From HyVt-105 sp049975425 (lineage in GTDB: Bacteria > Bacteroidota > Bacteroidia > Bacteroidales > VadinHA17), in assembly GCA_049975425.1 (NCBI GenBank), contig JBNGDI010000003.1, positions 1 through 64,000 of the forward strand: a stretch of DNA of 64,000 nucleotides, given 5' to 3'. The notes under the pieces were generated by a model. That model made no database searches and was not told the origin of the DNA. It saw only the letters and a program-made list of their open reading frames with translations. Both the position numbers and the translations under genes were made by a program. This document shows, in pieces, positions 8,078-17,044 of this stretch. Position 1 is the stretch's first letter. Each line of letters begins with the position of its first letter.

Positions 8078-9508
8078 TCAGTGAATTTTCCTTGTTGAAT
8101 TCAATTTTTTCACCAGTTCATTCCTCAGCTTCATCAGTTTCCCTGATATCCCCACCCGGTATATATGGGGATTTTCGAACCGCTGGTGTTCGGCCGGGAG
8201 TTTCTTCAGTTTTATACGTACGGCATTGCGTATTTGTTCAATGGGAGGAATTTTTTTTGCCCTTATCCCATTTTTCATAAACGGATGCAACAGGTATTTC
8301 TGCTCGTACCGGTCAATCCTACAATGCTTTCCCATCTGCACCGGGTGGAAAATTTCCTCCACTTCTCCCTCCGGGTCAAGGGTCAGGGCATCGGCGGTCA
8401 TCCTTCCCTCCTCATCGAAACACCGGACAAGTTTTTTGATCCCCGGCAGGGTAACCTTTTCAAGGTTCTCAGAAATTTTCATCCAGGGAGCCCCGTTCCG
8501 GTATGACAGTTTATAAACCCCGTCAAGTGCGGCTGATTCCTTGCCGGTTATCAGCTTGGTACCCACACCGAATCCGTCGATGGGAGCCTCCTGCTGGTTC
8601 AGGCTCTGGATGGTATATTCATCCAGCTGGTTCGATACAAATATCTTCACATCCGGAAACCCTTCCCCGTCAAGCATTTCCCTGGCTTTCCGGCTCAGAT
8701 AAGCCAGGTCGCCGCTGTCGAGCCGGATTCCGGCAAGCTTCTTCCCCTCATTTTTCATTTCCGCAGCCACCTTTAGAGCATTTGGAATACCGCTGGTCAG
8801 GGTATCGTATGTATCCACCAGCAGTACGGGACGGTTGGGATGCACCCTGACATATTCCCTGAAAGCCTCCAGTTCGCTTTCGAAACTCTGTACCCATGAA
8901 TGAGCCTGAGTCCCGCTAACCGGGATACCATAAAGAAAACCGGCCAGCACATTGGAAGTAGCATCAACCCCTCCGATATAGGCCGCCCTGCTTGCCTGCA
9001 ATCCGGCCATTCCCTGAGCCCTTCTCAGGCCGAAATCCATTACCGTTCTATCACCCGCTACCCGTCTAATACGGGATGCCTTTGTAGCAATAAGCGATTC
9101 GAAATTCAGAATGTTCAGAACCAGGGTTTCGATCAGCTGTGTTTCCAGGATATTCCCTTCCACCCTCAGGATCATCTCATTAGGGAAGACGATTTCTCCT
9201 TCTTCCACACTCCATACATTCCCTGTAAAACGAAACCCGGCCAGATAATCCAGGAATTCTTTCCGGAAACCCTTGCTGAGCAGATACTCGAGCGACTCCG
9301 GAGGAAACCGGAAATTTTCCAGTTGTTCCAGCAGACCGGACAGGCCGCAGAACACCGTGTAACCGCCCTCATACGGATTCCTCCGGAAAAAATAATCGAA
9401 TACGGCATCCTGACCGTACTTGCCGGAAAAATAATACCCTTCGGCCATGGTCAGCTCGTACAGGTCGGTATAAAGGGCAGGATAGGAAGATGTGTTAAAC
9501 GGATTCAT
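8078..9508 (-). CDS. pncB: Nicotinate phosphoribosyltransferase
   Basis: PncB joins nicotinate to PRPP, with ATP hydrolysis, to make nicotinate mononucleotide. The product (476 residues from ATG 9508) starts NPFNTSSYPALYTDLYELTMAEGY, the family's substrate-binding N-terminus. It also has DFGLRRAQG, the phosphorylated-His-type segment SGTQAHSWVQSF, VDTYDT and IRLDSGDL. A start at 9544 is also open, but a good promoter at 9557-9586 would put transcription initiation almost on top of it, so the inner ATG is preferred. The gene is followed 4 bp later by pncA, giving a two-gene NAD salvage operon. Confidence 0.95.
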   Translation of the reverse strand: MNPFNTSSYPALYTDLYELTMAEGYYFSGKYGQDAVFDYFFRRNPYEGGYTVFCGLSGLLEQLENFRFPPESLEYLLSKGFRKEFLDYLAGFRFTGNVWSVEEGEIVFPNEMILRVEGNILETQLIETLVLNILNFESLIATKASRIRRVAGDRTVMDFGLRRAQGMAGLQASRAAYIGGVDATSNVLAGFLYGIPVSGTQAHSWVQSFESELEAFREYVRVHPNRPVLLVDTYDTLTSGIPNALKVAAEMKNEGKKLAGIRLDSGDLAYLSRKAREMLDGEGFPDVKIFVSNQLDEYTIQSLNQQEAPIDGFGVGTKLITGKESAALDGVYKLSYRNGAPWMKISENLEKVTLPGIKKLVRCFDEEGRMTADALTLDPEGEVEEIFHPVQMGKHCRIDRYEQKYLLHPFMKNGIRAKKIPPIEQIRNAVRIKLKKLPAEHQRFENPHIYRVGISGKLMKLRNELVKKLNSTRKIH

Positions 9509-9556
9509 ACAGAGATCATGAAAAATGATGTGTTTCTTTCGCAATATGTCCTTTTA

Positions 9557-9586
9557 CAAAGTTAATCCCTTGTTCCGATACTCCAA
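9557..9586 (-). promoter_or_regulatory. Promoter of pncBA (-33 and -7 boxes)
   Basis: On the minus strand a -33-like TTG (9584-9586) is followed after 19 bp by TAACTTTG (9557-9564), an exact TAnnTTTG match. Transcription would begin near 9551, giving a leader of about 43 nt to the ATG at 9508 but almost none to 9544. The palindrome array at 9706-9749 lies about 120 bp further upstream. Confidence 0.6.
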
Positions 9587-9705
9587 TAATATTTTCCCTT
9601 TTCCCTGCTGTGAGGATGCCTGAACCGGATGATGTTTATTTTTAAAGAATAAAACAGTAAATTATTTTTGATTCTGCAGCGCAACCAACTGTTATTCTTT
9701 AGTAT

Positions 9706-9749
9706 CTACGTAGGTAGCTACGTAGATATCTACGTAGATACCTACGTAG
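9706..9749. repeat. Phased array of four CTACGTAG palindromes
   Basis: Four exact copies of the 8-bp palindrome CTACGTAG start at 9706, 9718, 9730 and 9742, exactly 12 bp apart. The 4-bp spacers are GTAG, ATAT and ATAC. The whole 44-bp block is itself an inverted repeat with one mismatched pair (9717/9738). It sits in the gap between the penicillin-acylase-type gene, which ends at 9795, and the pncB promoter. A related three-copy array with the same 12-bp pitch is at 59384-59419. It could be an array of protein-binding sites or, in RNA, a long hairpin ending the upstream transcript. Confidence 0.9.
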
Positions 9750-9794
9750 TAACCTTCATCCCTTGAGTTGAGTATAGAAATCAGAGCGCCGGGT

Positions 9795-11858
9795 CTACTC
9801 ATCCAGAAACACTGTCCTTTCCGAAGCTTTTTTCACTTCCTTTCGCGTAAGCAGGGCCGGTCGCAGGCGCTTGTCGCGGAACAGTTCCAGCTGGTCACCA
9901 CGGTGCGAATGACCGGGTTGAGAGGCATTGCCGTAATACAGGGCTGCTTCGGCCCGGGGTTCATCCCCGAACTCCACGGCAGCAACAAAGGAATCTCCAT
10001 GATGCTGCCTGAATTTCCCATCGGTTTCCTTTATATAATTCATCACCCGGAAAATTCCCAGATAACCTGGACCTCCGTTGGACGGATAATCCTTATCGCC
10101 CATTCTGAGACGATAGAGATCGCCCCAGGCCACCGACGGATCACCTGCCGAAGAGAGGAGTTCAAGACAGGCCCTTTCCAGGGCGTCCAGGGCCTGTTCT
10201 GAATCTCTGAGCCCGTCGGGTGTGGTAAACGGATAACGTTCATCCCAGGGGATATCGAACAATCTGTTGCCCATAAGATTCACCCAGCGATTAAACAAAA
10301 CAGCGCCCCGGCTGTCATGTTCCATAAAATGATCCCAGAAAGCAAGTATCTCCATAGCTTTCCACACGGTATCGCTCCTGTGTGAGAGGTCCAGCATCTC
10401 CATATCGTCCATAATCCGGTCGGCCAGCATGGAGCGGGTACTGTGCTTGTAAATCACCAGTTCCTCAAACGACACGGAATGATCGTCCATCAGCATTGTA
10501 GCCGATCGCTGGGCCCTGAATGAAAGCCCTCTGCCTGACATATACGCAGGGAAAGAATCGCGATCGGGGCCACCGGGGAAAGTGGCAAACCATGGCGGAT
10601 CGTTGGCATTCTGCACCCATCCTGTCGCAGGATTCACCACCAGGGGAAGCTCATCCCAGGCATGATAGCCGTTCCAGAGGTAAAGCGAGGTGTCGCCCGG
10701 CACAATCCCCTGCCAGGTATGCCAGTCGCCTGTTTTCCGCCGGGGCACCTGTCCTCCGAACCAGTACATGATGTTTCCGTCATGGTCGGCATACACCAGA
10801 TTGAACGTGGGAATATGCAATTCGGCAAGGCATTGCTCAAATTCCTGCAGGTTGTGGCTTTTAATCATTTTCCAGTATTGTTCAGCCATAAGGGGTTTGT
10901 CATCGCCCACTATCCGAACCGCCAGGGCCCTGCTCCCGCTTTCTTCCATCACCGGGCCGTGAACCGAACATTTTCTCACAAGCGGGTATTCATCGATAAT
11001 ATCCTCTTCCTGTTTCACTTTAATAAAAACCGTATCGGTTTCAAAAGGGAGCACTTTCCCGTCGAACAGGTACCCCTCTCCCTGCAGTTTCAGTTCATAC
11101 ACATCCGACCCGTCGGAAACATTCACCGTATGGGTCCATCCCAGTCGGTCATTGAATCCCACTGTCAATACAGGGAATCCCACCAGAGCAGCTCCGTAAG
11201 AATGAATTCCGGGTGCATTCAGGTGCATCTCAAACCAGGTATACGGACCTCCCCACGGAAGGTGCGGATTGATCAGCAACAGGGCATTCCCGCTTTCCGA
11301 ACGGGAAGGAGCAATGGCCCAGGCGTTCGAGCCTGCTTCCCTTTGATTTTTCCACTGCTTTACCGTTCTTTCAGTGGCTCCTGCAACAAAAAAGAGTTGT
11401 ACCGTACGGTAGGCATGGGCCATCACATCTTCCACGCTGACCGGTAAAACCTGTTGCAGAGAATCGGGTATTTGTTCCGGATGCCGGGCCGCATATTCAT
11501 TCAATCCCGAAACAAAACTTTCCAGAAGAGACGCAAAACCGGGTTTCTGTGCACCGGCCCATTTTCGGGCTATATCGGGCACACGGGCTTTCCATATCAG
11601 CATATCCGACCCGAGAAAACCGGGTCCCCAGTATTCTGCTGCTTTTCCCCGGGCCGTTCCATATAGCTTCAGGATCAGACCGGCATGATGTTCCATCTGT
11701 GAATAGCCGATAGCCCGGAACAGGGCTGTGTCGGAAGAAGCATAAATATGAGGCACCCCCCAGCTATCATAAATAATGTGTGTTTCGGTAGGAATGCGGT
11801 TACATGACGCCGTAAGAAGAAGGAAAAATGCAACAAGAGACGATAAACGGGTTCTCAT
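9795..11858 (-). CDS. Penicillin acylase-family N-terminal-nucleophile hydrolase, lipoprotein
   Basis: Members hydrolyse amide bonds in beta-lactams, acyl-homoserine lactones or other acylated compounds after self-cleavage into two chains. With ATG 11858 the protein is a 687-residue lipoprotein (signal ending LLLTASC). The upstream start at 11924 would bury this signal and is not preferred. The autocatalytic site is Gly-Ser177 in EAGSNAWAIAP, with the usual downstream HLPW and GFPVLTVGFNDRLGWTHTVNVSD motifs. The alpha segment (about 155 residues) and beta segment (about 510) are near family size. The natural substrate cannot be read from sequence; quorum-signal or cell-wall-related acyl groups are possible. 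Confidence 0.88.
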   Translation of the reverse strand: MRTRLSSLVAFFLLLTASCNRIPTETHIIYDSWGVPHIYASSDTALFRAIGYSQMEHHAGLILKLYGTARGKAAEYWGPGFLGSDMLIWKARVPDIARKWAGAQKPGFASLLESFVSGLNEYAARHPEQIPDSLQQVLPVSVEDVMAHAYRTVQLFFVAGATERTVKQWKNQREAGSNAWAIAPSRSESGNALLLINPHLPWGGPYTWFEMHLNAPGIHSYGAALVGFPVLTVGFNDRLGWTHTVNVSDGSDVYELKLQGEGYLFDGKVLPFETDTVFIKVKQEEDIIDEYPLVRKCSVHGPVMEESGSRALAVRIVGDDKPLMAEQYWKMIKSHNLQEFEQCLAELHIPTFNLVYADHDGNIMYWFGGQVPRRKTGDWHTWQGIVPGDTSLYLWNGYHAWDELPLVVNPATGWVQNANDPPWFATFPGGPDRDSFPAYMSGRGLSFRAQRSATMLMDDHSVSFEELVIYKHSTRSMLADRIMDDMEMLDLSHRSDTVWKAMEILAFWDHFMEHDSRGAVLFNRWVNLMGNRLFDIPWDERYPFTTPDGLRDSEQALDALERACLELLSSAGDPSVAWGDLYRLRMGDKDYPSNGGPGYLGIFRVMNYIKETDGKFRQHHGDSFVAAVEFGDEPRAEAALYYGNASQPGHSHRGDQLELFRDKRLRPALLTRKEVKKASERTVFLDE

Positions 11859-12023
11859 AAGTTGTCTTTTTTTTGAATTGGCCGTATTTTTATTTTTCAG
11901 GATTTCCTGCCCGGTAAAAATCAACCTGCCGGATAGAATTTCCGTTATCGATAAAAATAAATATAATTACCGGAAACAACCAACCCAAATCAGAGACCTG
12001 TATCTCAGAACTTTTTCATGCCT

Positions 12024-12467
12024 ATGGACCTGTATGCCTATGTAAAACCGGGCGACCGACTTCCTGCTTTCCGGGTGACCACCATTGACGGAGAGGTATT
12101 TGATACAGGGAATCCCGCAGACACCAACCGGTGGATTTACTTCTTCATTCTTTCCTGTCCGCACTGCCGTGAGGGGCTCAAATTTCTGAATGCTGAATTC
12201 GGAAAAATCCCTGTCCTGCCCTTCCGATTTCTCGCCATCGGCCGCGACCACGAGACAGAAGATCTCAGGGCTTTCAGGGATAAAAAACACTACCACCTGC
12301 CCATGGCTCCCGATCCCGGCCGGGAAGTATACGGTATGTTCGCAACCGGGAAAGTGCCCCGGAGCATTGTGGCATCGCCCGGTGGTATCGTCCTGGCCCA
12401 CAGCAGGGGTTTTCAGATCAAGGAATATGAAAACCTGATGACAATGGCCGGGCTGCCTCGGTCCTGA
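12024..12467 (+). CDS. Thioredoxin-like/peroxiredoxin-like protein with CPHC motif
   Basis: The 147-residue product has a thioredoxin fold of the AhpC/TlpA type: KPGDRLPAFRVTTIDGEVF as the first strand region, then WIYFFILSCPHCREGLKFL with the CPHC redox pair. A cis-Pro-like G-K-V-P-R-S-I-V-A-S-P-G-G segment is near the C-terminus. No signal peptide or membrane segment is seen, so it is probably cytoplasmic. It may reduce or relay thiols or act as a minor peroxidase. An ATG two codons earlier (12018) is equally possible. The gene is divergent from the acylase and convergent with the flavoprotein gene. Confidence 0.8.
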   Translation: MDLYAYVKPGDRLPAFRVTTIDGEVFDTGNPADTNRWIYFFILSCPHCREGLKFLNAEFGKIPVLPFRFLAIGRDHETEDLRAFRDKKHYHLPMAPDPGREVYGMFATGKVPRSIVASPGGIVLAHSRGFQIKEYENLMTMAGLPRS

Positions 12468-12531
12468 ATAACTATGTTCTGAACCAGATATTTTTTTTTG
12501 GTTATTCCTGGCTGTAAAGAGGATTTAAGGA

Positions 12532-13713
12532 CTACAACCGGTGGATCAATCCTTTCATCCACCTTTTCAGAGGAGGAAAAAATGCAGCCACATGGAAAAA
12601 CAGATTCACCGTTTTTTCATGCGAGGCCAGCTTCTGCAATTGTTTCCCCAGTGACAATCCCCTGGATATTCTTTGTTTTACCATCCTGTCGTAAAGTTTG
12701 TTCCTGTCGGCACAAAAATCCCCGGCGCCTAAACATTCTGCAATATGACCGGCAGCGAGCAGGCCGGTGCGCAAAGCATTCGCCACTCCTTCTCCGGTAA
12801 GCGGGTTCACCACCCCGGCCGCATCGCCGGCCAGCAAGCACCTGTTGCCGGAAAGAGGATAGCAAAATCCTGAATAAGGCAGGGGATGTCCCATAACAGG
12901 GGCTGCCATTACCGCTATCCGGAAAACAGGTTCCAGCACAGGATGTTGCCCGGTGAGAGCCAGGAATTCCTTTTTCAGGCTCATTTTTCTCCGTTCGATC
13001 TCTTTCACGGGCAATCCCATGCCCACGTTATAGGTCCCCGAACCGGCCGGAAAAATCCAGAAATACCCCGGAAGTGTTTCCTTCAAAAAATAAAAATACA
13101 GCCTATCACCCGGGCCTTCAGTTTTGAGCCCCCTGAAATAAGATCTTACCGCAAAGGCAAAGGTATGGGGCAACGATGTCCATCCGGCAAATTTCCGTGT
13201 AAGGGAAGAGGAGGCTCCGGTAGCAACCACTCCCATACGGGCGGTATACGTTTTGCCTGCAACCGATATTCTGAAAGCGTCTGGATGTGCATCTGCCGAA
13301 TCAACAGGCCAGCCGGTGAACACCTCAATATTATCATATACTTTCAGGCACTGCCACAGCATCATGTCGAAATCTTTTCGGGGAAGGATATATCCGGCCG
13401 GTTCATTTCCGAATCGATCCCTGAAATCAAAGGAAAAGGAATGGGAAGGGGGATACCATAGCTGCATGCCATACACCGGATGTTTCCCCTCAAGCTGTAA
13501 CAGGGAAGAATATACATGGTTCGGGAGTCGTTTCAGCATATTCAGCACATCCGGACCCAGCGCATCCCCACAGATTTTGTCCCTGGGATACGAATCCTTC
13601 TCAAACAGGGCCACATGCCATCCCGTTCCTCCCAGGCCCAGGGCACAGGCCAACCCGGCGGGACCACCCCCCAGGATGATCACATCATAATCATAATGAA
13701 CCGGCGGGCTCAT
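12532..13713 (-). CDS. Geranylgeranyl-reductase-family FAD-dependent oxidoreductase
   Basis: The protein begins YDVIILGGGPAGLACALGL, a Rossmann dinucleotide motif, and has RDKICGDALGPDVL. It also carries the family hallmark LLAGDAAGVVNPLTGEGVANALRTG for flavin binding. Members reduce isoprenoid double bonds or hydroxylate lipids and quinone-like substrates; the actual substrate is unknown. GTG 13734 would add seven residues, but ATG 13713 places the Rossmann motif at the usual distance from the start, so it is preferred (393 residues). The upstream neighbour is the glycoside hydrolase on the same strand; co-transcription is possible but there is no functional link. Confidence 0.88.
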   Translation of the reverse strand: MSPPVHYDYDVIILGGGPAGLACALGLGGTGWHVALFEKDSYPRDKICGDALGPDVLNMLKRLPNHVYSSLLQLEGKHPVYGMQLWYPPSHSFSFDFRDRFGNEPAGYILPRKDFDMMLWQCLKVYDNIEVFTGWPVDSADAHPDAFRISVAGKTYTARMGVVATGASSSLTRKFAGWTSLPHTFAFAVRSYFRGLKTEGPGDRLYFYFLKETLPGYFWIFPAGSGTYNVGMGLPVKEIERRKMSLKKEFLALTGQHPVLEPVFRIAVMAAPVMGHPLPYSGFCYPLSGNRCLLAGDAAGVVNPLTGEGVANALRTGLLAAGHIAECLGAGDFCADRNKLYDRMVKQRISRGLSLGKQLQKLASHEKTVNLFFHVAAFFPPLKRWMKGLIHRL

Positions 13714-13743
13714 GGGTTTATTTATGTAAGACACATCCTTTTT

Positions 13744-16347
13744 TCATCTGCCGACAAATCCCTGCAGGGCCTGTTTTACCGTTTCAAAGCATGCCTTTTC
13801 CCTTTCCGTAACAACCGGAAGAGGATCCATCTCCTCCCACAAAAAACGCGGAGTTTCCAACCGGCAGCCATTAAATAAAAGGGTCAGGGCAATGCCGTCG
13901 CCGGGTATTACTTCCCTCTCCGGGGTGGAACGGTCATCATGCATTACTTCCCGGCACAGCGGATCGGTAAACTGAAGCAGGCTCCAGGGAATGCGGATTT
14001 CCACGATATTCCCGTTCAAACAGGCGGCATCCAGACTGGAAGAGAACCCTTCCCCCACCGTTGTTTGCAGGGCTCCCACCTGATGAACGGCTTCTTCATA
14101 CCGGTTGTTTTTCCAGCGCACCGGCATCCATGGACTCCCATCTGAGGGAATGCTGTGGAATAACTGTTCCGGGCCCGAAATCCCGTGCCATATACCGAAC
14201 AGATCATATGCTTCGGTAACGAACAGCTGAGCATATCCGGTAAAATCCATTTCCAGGTAAAATTCAGCCCGGTTGGTCAGCACTTCCCCCCCCGGAAGAA
14301 TGGCTTCCCCCAGATCGGACCGGTATGTATCAAAAGCGATCCTGATCAGATCGGTTACCTCGAGCGCTGTGGCAAATTCGATCCGGACATGAAAAAAGGA
14401 GCGGGAAACAGCCGCTTCCACCCGGGTAATTTCACACCCTCCGGTTACCTCAGGCCACAGTTCGAAATCGGGTGGCTCGGGATCAAAGCCCAGGAGCCCG
14501 AAATTTTGCTCCGGCCCGGTAATATTCTGCCAGAAAGGCCTTCGCCAGGGATCGGAATCAAAAGGTTCGGTGATCCAGGTGTTTTTAAACCACTCATCAG
14601 TCCATGAAAAAAGAATGGCCCCGGCTCCCCCGGCCGAATAGATATTATTGAGCTGACGTACAAAATACTGTCCCTGGGCTTCCTCATCATGGTGGCCATG
14701 ATCCATCCCGCTGTGGGAAAAATGTGCGTTTCCCCAGCTTGAAGGGACTCCGTATTCGGCAATGACCAGAGGAAGCCCGTTATAATGCTCCCGCAGGTCG
14801 TTCAGATAACCCACGTAGCTGTTGGGCCCTGAAGCATCTGAAAAGGTCTGGTATTCGGGATCTTCACTGATAAAATCGGGATAGTACGGGTAGGCATGGT
14901 AACTCACAAACAGGCCGGCCGGAGCTTCAACGGGCACAACACGGGTCATATCGAATGAAGCGACATCTTCCTGTGTTTCAGCGGGCAGCTCGGTAGGATG
15001 ATCCAGGGGATCCATGGTGGGCCAGCTTGAAAAACTTACCGGCCTTTGCGTAAAATAGGTATTCCTTTCATAAACTACCACCTGGTTCAGCCGGGCGGTG
15101 ATCCAGGCCTCGACAGGGCTTCCGGAGGGAAGGCTGAAAGCTTCTCCGGAAAACGAAGCCGGATTGCCATGACCAGTATCGGTAGTCAGTACTTCATCGG
15201 GATGTATCTCTCTTCCAATGATGTATGCCAGCACCCATTCCGAAATATCTGCCGTGAATTCCCCGTAAGCTTTTCCATACCTTACAGGAATATCCCCGTT
15301 TCCGTGAACACAATCAATCACTTCGCCGATCTCCTGATCGAACTCGCCTGTGAGATTATAAAAATCCAGCCCGGGCACCTCTTCATTGAGCCACACTCCC
15401 TGGATCAGATAGAGCGGATTATCCGGATGAGCCAGGTTATAGGCAAGAAACTCTTCGTAAAACCGCGGATAATGGAGGGTGTATACCCTGACGGCATTGA
15501 ATCCGGCCTGTGCCATCCTTTCCAGCCAGTTGCGGTACTGTTCGCGGGTAATGGCCAACTCGCCGGGGAAAGTCCCCGGTACCGTTGCTCCCAGGTTCAC
15601 ACCCCTGAGAAAAACCGGATGGTATCCTGTCCCGTTCCAGACTCCGATTTCTTCACCCACGGCAGCAAAGGGTACCGAAATGATCCGGTGCACGGTAAAA
15701 TCACAGGAAGCCTGTTCATCGAAACGGACCGAATCAGCCCGGAAGTCCCGGATATCTTCACCGGTGATCTCCACGCGGTAATATACCGGATTTCTTCCGG
15801 CGGGCCTGTTGAGGAAGCAGCCGGCAGGATAACCTGTTGATGCCGAGGGATGATAAACCACCCGGTTTGTTTGGAAAAGGCTGCCGGCAACAGTCTGAAT
15901 AAAATAGACACCCGGCGCCATAGGGCTGCCCCGATCATTCCTTCCGTCCCAGGAAATTTCATACAATCCGGGCGGAACATCGCCCTGCAGAAGGATTCTG
16001 ACGGTTTTCCCCGCAGGGGATATGACCCTTGCCTGCACATGGGTCGGGGCCGGCAGGTGCATCCAGCCTGAAACAGAAACCGAGAAAGGATTGGGATAAA
16101 AATCAAACAGTTCAGGGCCTTCCTGTGATCCGGAGGTCAGTACGGGCAAATCCACACTGTAATAACCATCCTGGTCACTGTATACCACATAGACTTCTGT
16201 GGCATCATTCCCGGCCGTAAACTCCAGACGGGCATGGGCCACTCCCTGCCCGTACTGGTCAACCACCCTTCCACCCACACACATACCCTGCCTGGGAAAA
16301 GGCAGGGTAAACCAGAGGCAAAAAAAAACGCGGAGCCACTTTTTCAT
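13744..16347 (-). CDS. Large secreted glycoside hydrolase-like protein with FlgD-type and CBM9-like domains
   Basis: From ATG 16347 this 867-residue protein has a signal peptide, a carboxypeptidase-regulatory-like domain and then a YPNPF...GVYF domain resembling FlgD/type IX sorting modules. A TIM-barrel hydrolase domain of the GH2/GH5 superfamily follows (GVNLGATVPGTF, AGFNAVRVYTLHYPRFY). Glu531 in LPLVIAEYGVPS is the probable nucleophile. The C-terminal ~250 residues resemble a DOMON/CBM9-type sugar-binding domain. The longer start at 16392 would put 15 residues before the signal. The substrate is probably a beta-linked plant or algal polysaccharide, by inference only. The placement of the YPNPF domain near the N-terminus is unusual. 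Confidence 0.75.
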   Translation of the reverse strand: MKKWLRVFFCLWFTLPFPRQGMCVGGRVVDQYGQGVAHARLEFTAGNDATEVYVVYSDQDGYYSVDLPVLTSGSQEGPELFDFYPNPFSVSVSGWMHLPAPTHVQARVISPAGKTVRILLQGDVPPGLYEISWDGRNDRGSPMAPGVYFIQTVAGSLFQTNRVVYHPSASTGYPAGCFLNRPAGRNPVYYRVEITGEDIRDFRADSVRFDEQASCDFTVHRIISVPFAAVGEEIGVWNGTGYHPVFLRGVNLGATVPGTFPGELAITREQYRNWLERMAQAGFNAVRVYTLHYPRFYEEFLAYNLAHPDNPLYLIQGVWLNEEVPGLDFYNLTGEFDQEIGEVIDCVHGNGDIPVRYGKAYGEFTADISEWVLAYIIGREIHPDEVLTTDTGHGNPASFSGEAFSLPSGSPVEAWITARLNQVVVYERNTYFTQRPVSFSSWPTMDPLDHPTELPAETQEDVASFDMTRVVPVEAPAGLFVSYHAYPYYPDFISEDPEYQTFSDASGPNSYVGYLNDLREHYNGLPLVIAEYGVPSSWGNAHFSHSGMDHGHHDEEAQGQYFVRQLNNIYSAGGAGAILFSWTDEWFKNTWITEPFDSDPWRRPFWQNITGPEQNFGLLGFDPEPPDFELWPEVTGGCEITRVEAAVSRSFFHVRIEFATALEVTDLIRIAFDTYRSDLGEAILPGGEVLTNRAEFYLEMDFTGYAQLFVTEAYDLFGIWHGISGPEQLFHSIPSDGSPWMPVRWKNNRYEEAVHQVGALQTTVGEGFSSSLDAACLNGNIVEIRIPWSLLQFTDPLCREVMHDDRSTPEREVIPGDGIALTLLFNGCRLETPRFLWEEMDPLPVVTEREKACFETVKQALQGFVGR

Positions 16348-16442
16348 TCTGTTGAACCGATCAGCCCATGTCTCAGGACTGTATCCGCTCAAAAATAATC
16401 ATTATTGTCGAACCGGCGAAGCGCTCGGGTCGAATAACCCCG

Positions 16443-16934
16443 TCAGCCACCGGAAGCGGACTTTCTTGCCTGAGAAGCAAGTTCTCCTATCTGAGAAGGG
16501 TGGAAATTGCCCTGGATTCTTACCATCACATTTTCTTCTCCGCTGACCACAATCAGCATTTCATTGATAATGTCTCCTGTTTCTTTTATCAGGATACATA
16601 CGTTTTCATTCTTTTCATTCACCCTCATGATTTCTTCATACTCACCCGACCGGATCCATCCTGCCGATTCATCGATAAAATTAATCCTGCTGTTGAGAAC
16701 CGGGTCTTCCACTACCAGTATCCACATCCGGTCCATATTCCTGATCAACTCCCTTTCAGGCTCCTCCATATCTCCCGCCAGCAGAGCTATTCTTAACACA
16801 ATACGGGGGATCCTGAAGGAGGTGATCCCCTCTACCCCTGCATATTTTCTGTACAGCTTTGAAAATCCATCGCCTCCGGCAATAACCGGTAGTGTGGCGG
16901 CAAAGAGAAACAGGGCAATTATGCGTGTTTTCAT
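16443..16934 (-). CDS. DUF4252 domain protein, exported
   Basis: The 163-residue protein (ATG 16934) has a Sec signal (MKTRIIALFLFAATLPVIAG) and a compact domain containing GITSFRIPRIVLRIA, RELIRNMDRMWILVVEDP and ENVMVRIQGNFHPSQIGEL. This pattern matches the DUF4252 family of Bacteroidota envelope proteins, whose role is unknown. No lipobox Cys is visible. It lies between the glycoside hydrolase and a barrel-protein gene on the same strand. The family assignment is from memory of the pattern. Confidence 0.7.
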   Translation of the reverse strand: MKTRIIALFLFAATLPVIAGGDGFSKLYRKYAGVEGITSFRIPRIVLRIALLAGDMEEPERELIRNMDRMWILVVEDPVLNSRINFIDESAGWIRSGEYEEIMRVNEKNENVCILIKETGDIINEMLIVVSGEENVMVRIQGNFHPSQIGELASQARKSASGG

Positions 16935-17044
16935 GGCCTTCCAGTAATTGTTACCAACCATAAGACGGATGAGGAAGTAAAAGATTACAGCCTGAATGAA
17001 AAAAGATCTTTGAACTCAAGGACAGGCGGCAATCCATTCTTCCC

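Noticed and set aside
9706..9749. CRISPR array
   Set aside because: Units are 8 bp and spacers 4 bp, much too short, and no cas genes are near.
9545..9794. NAD-sensing riboswitch upstream of pncBA
   Set aside because: The leader between promoter and ATG is only about 43 nt, too short, and no conserved fold is seen.
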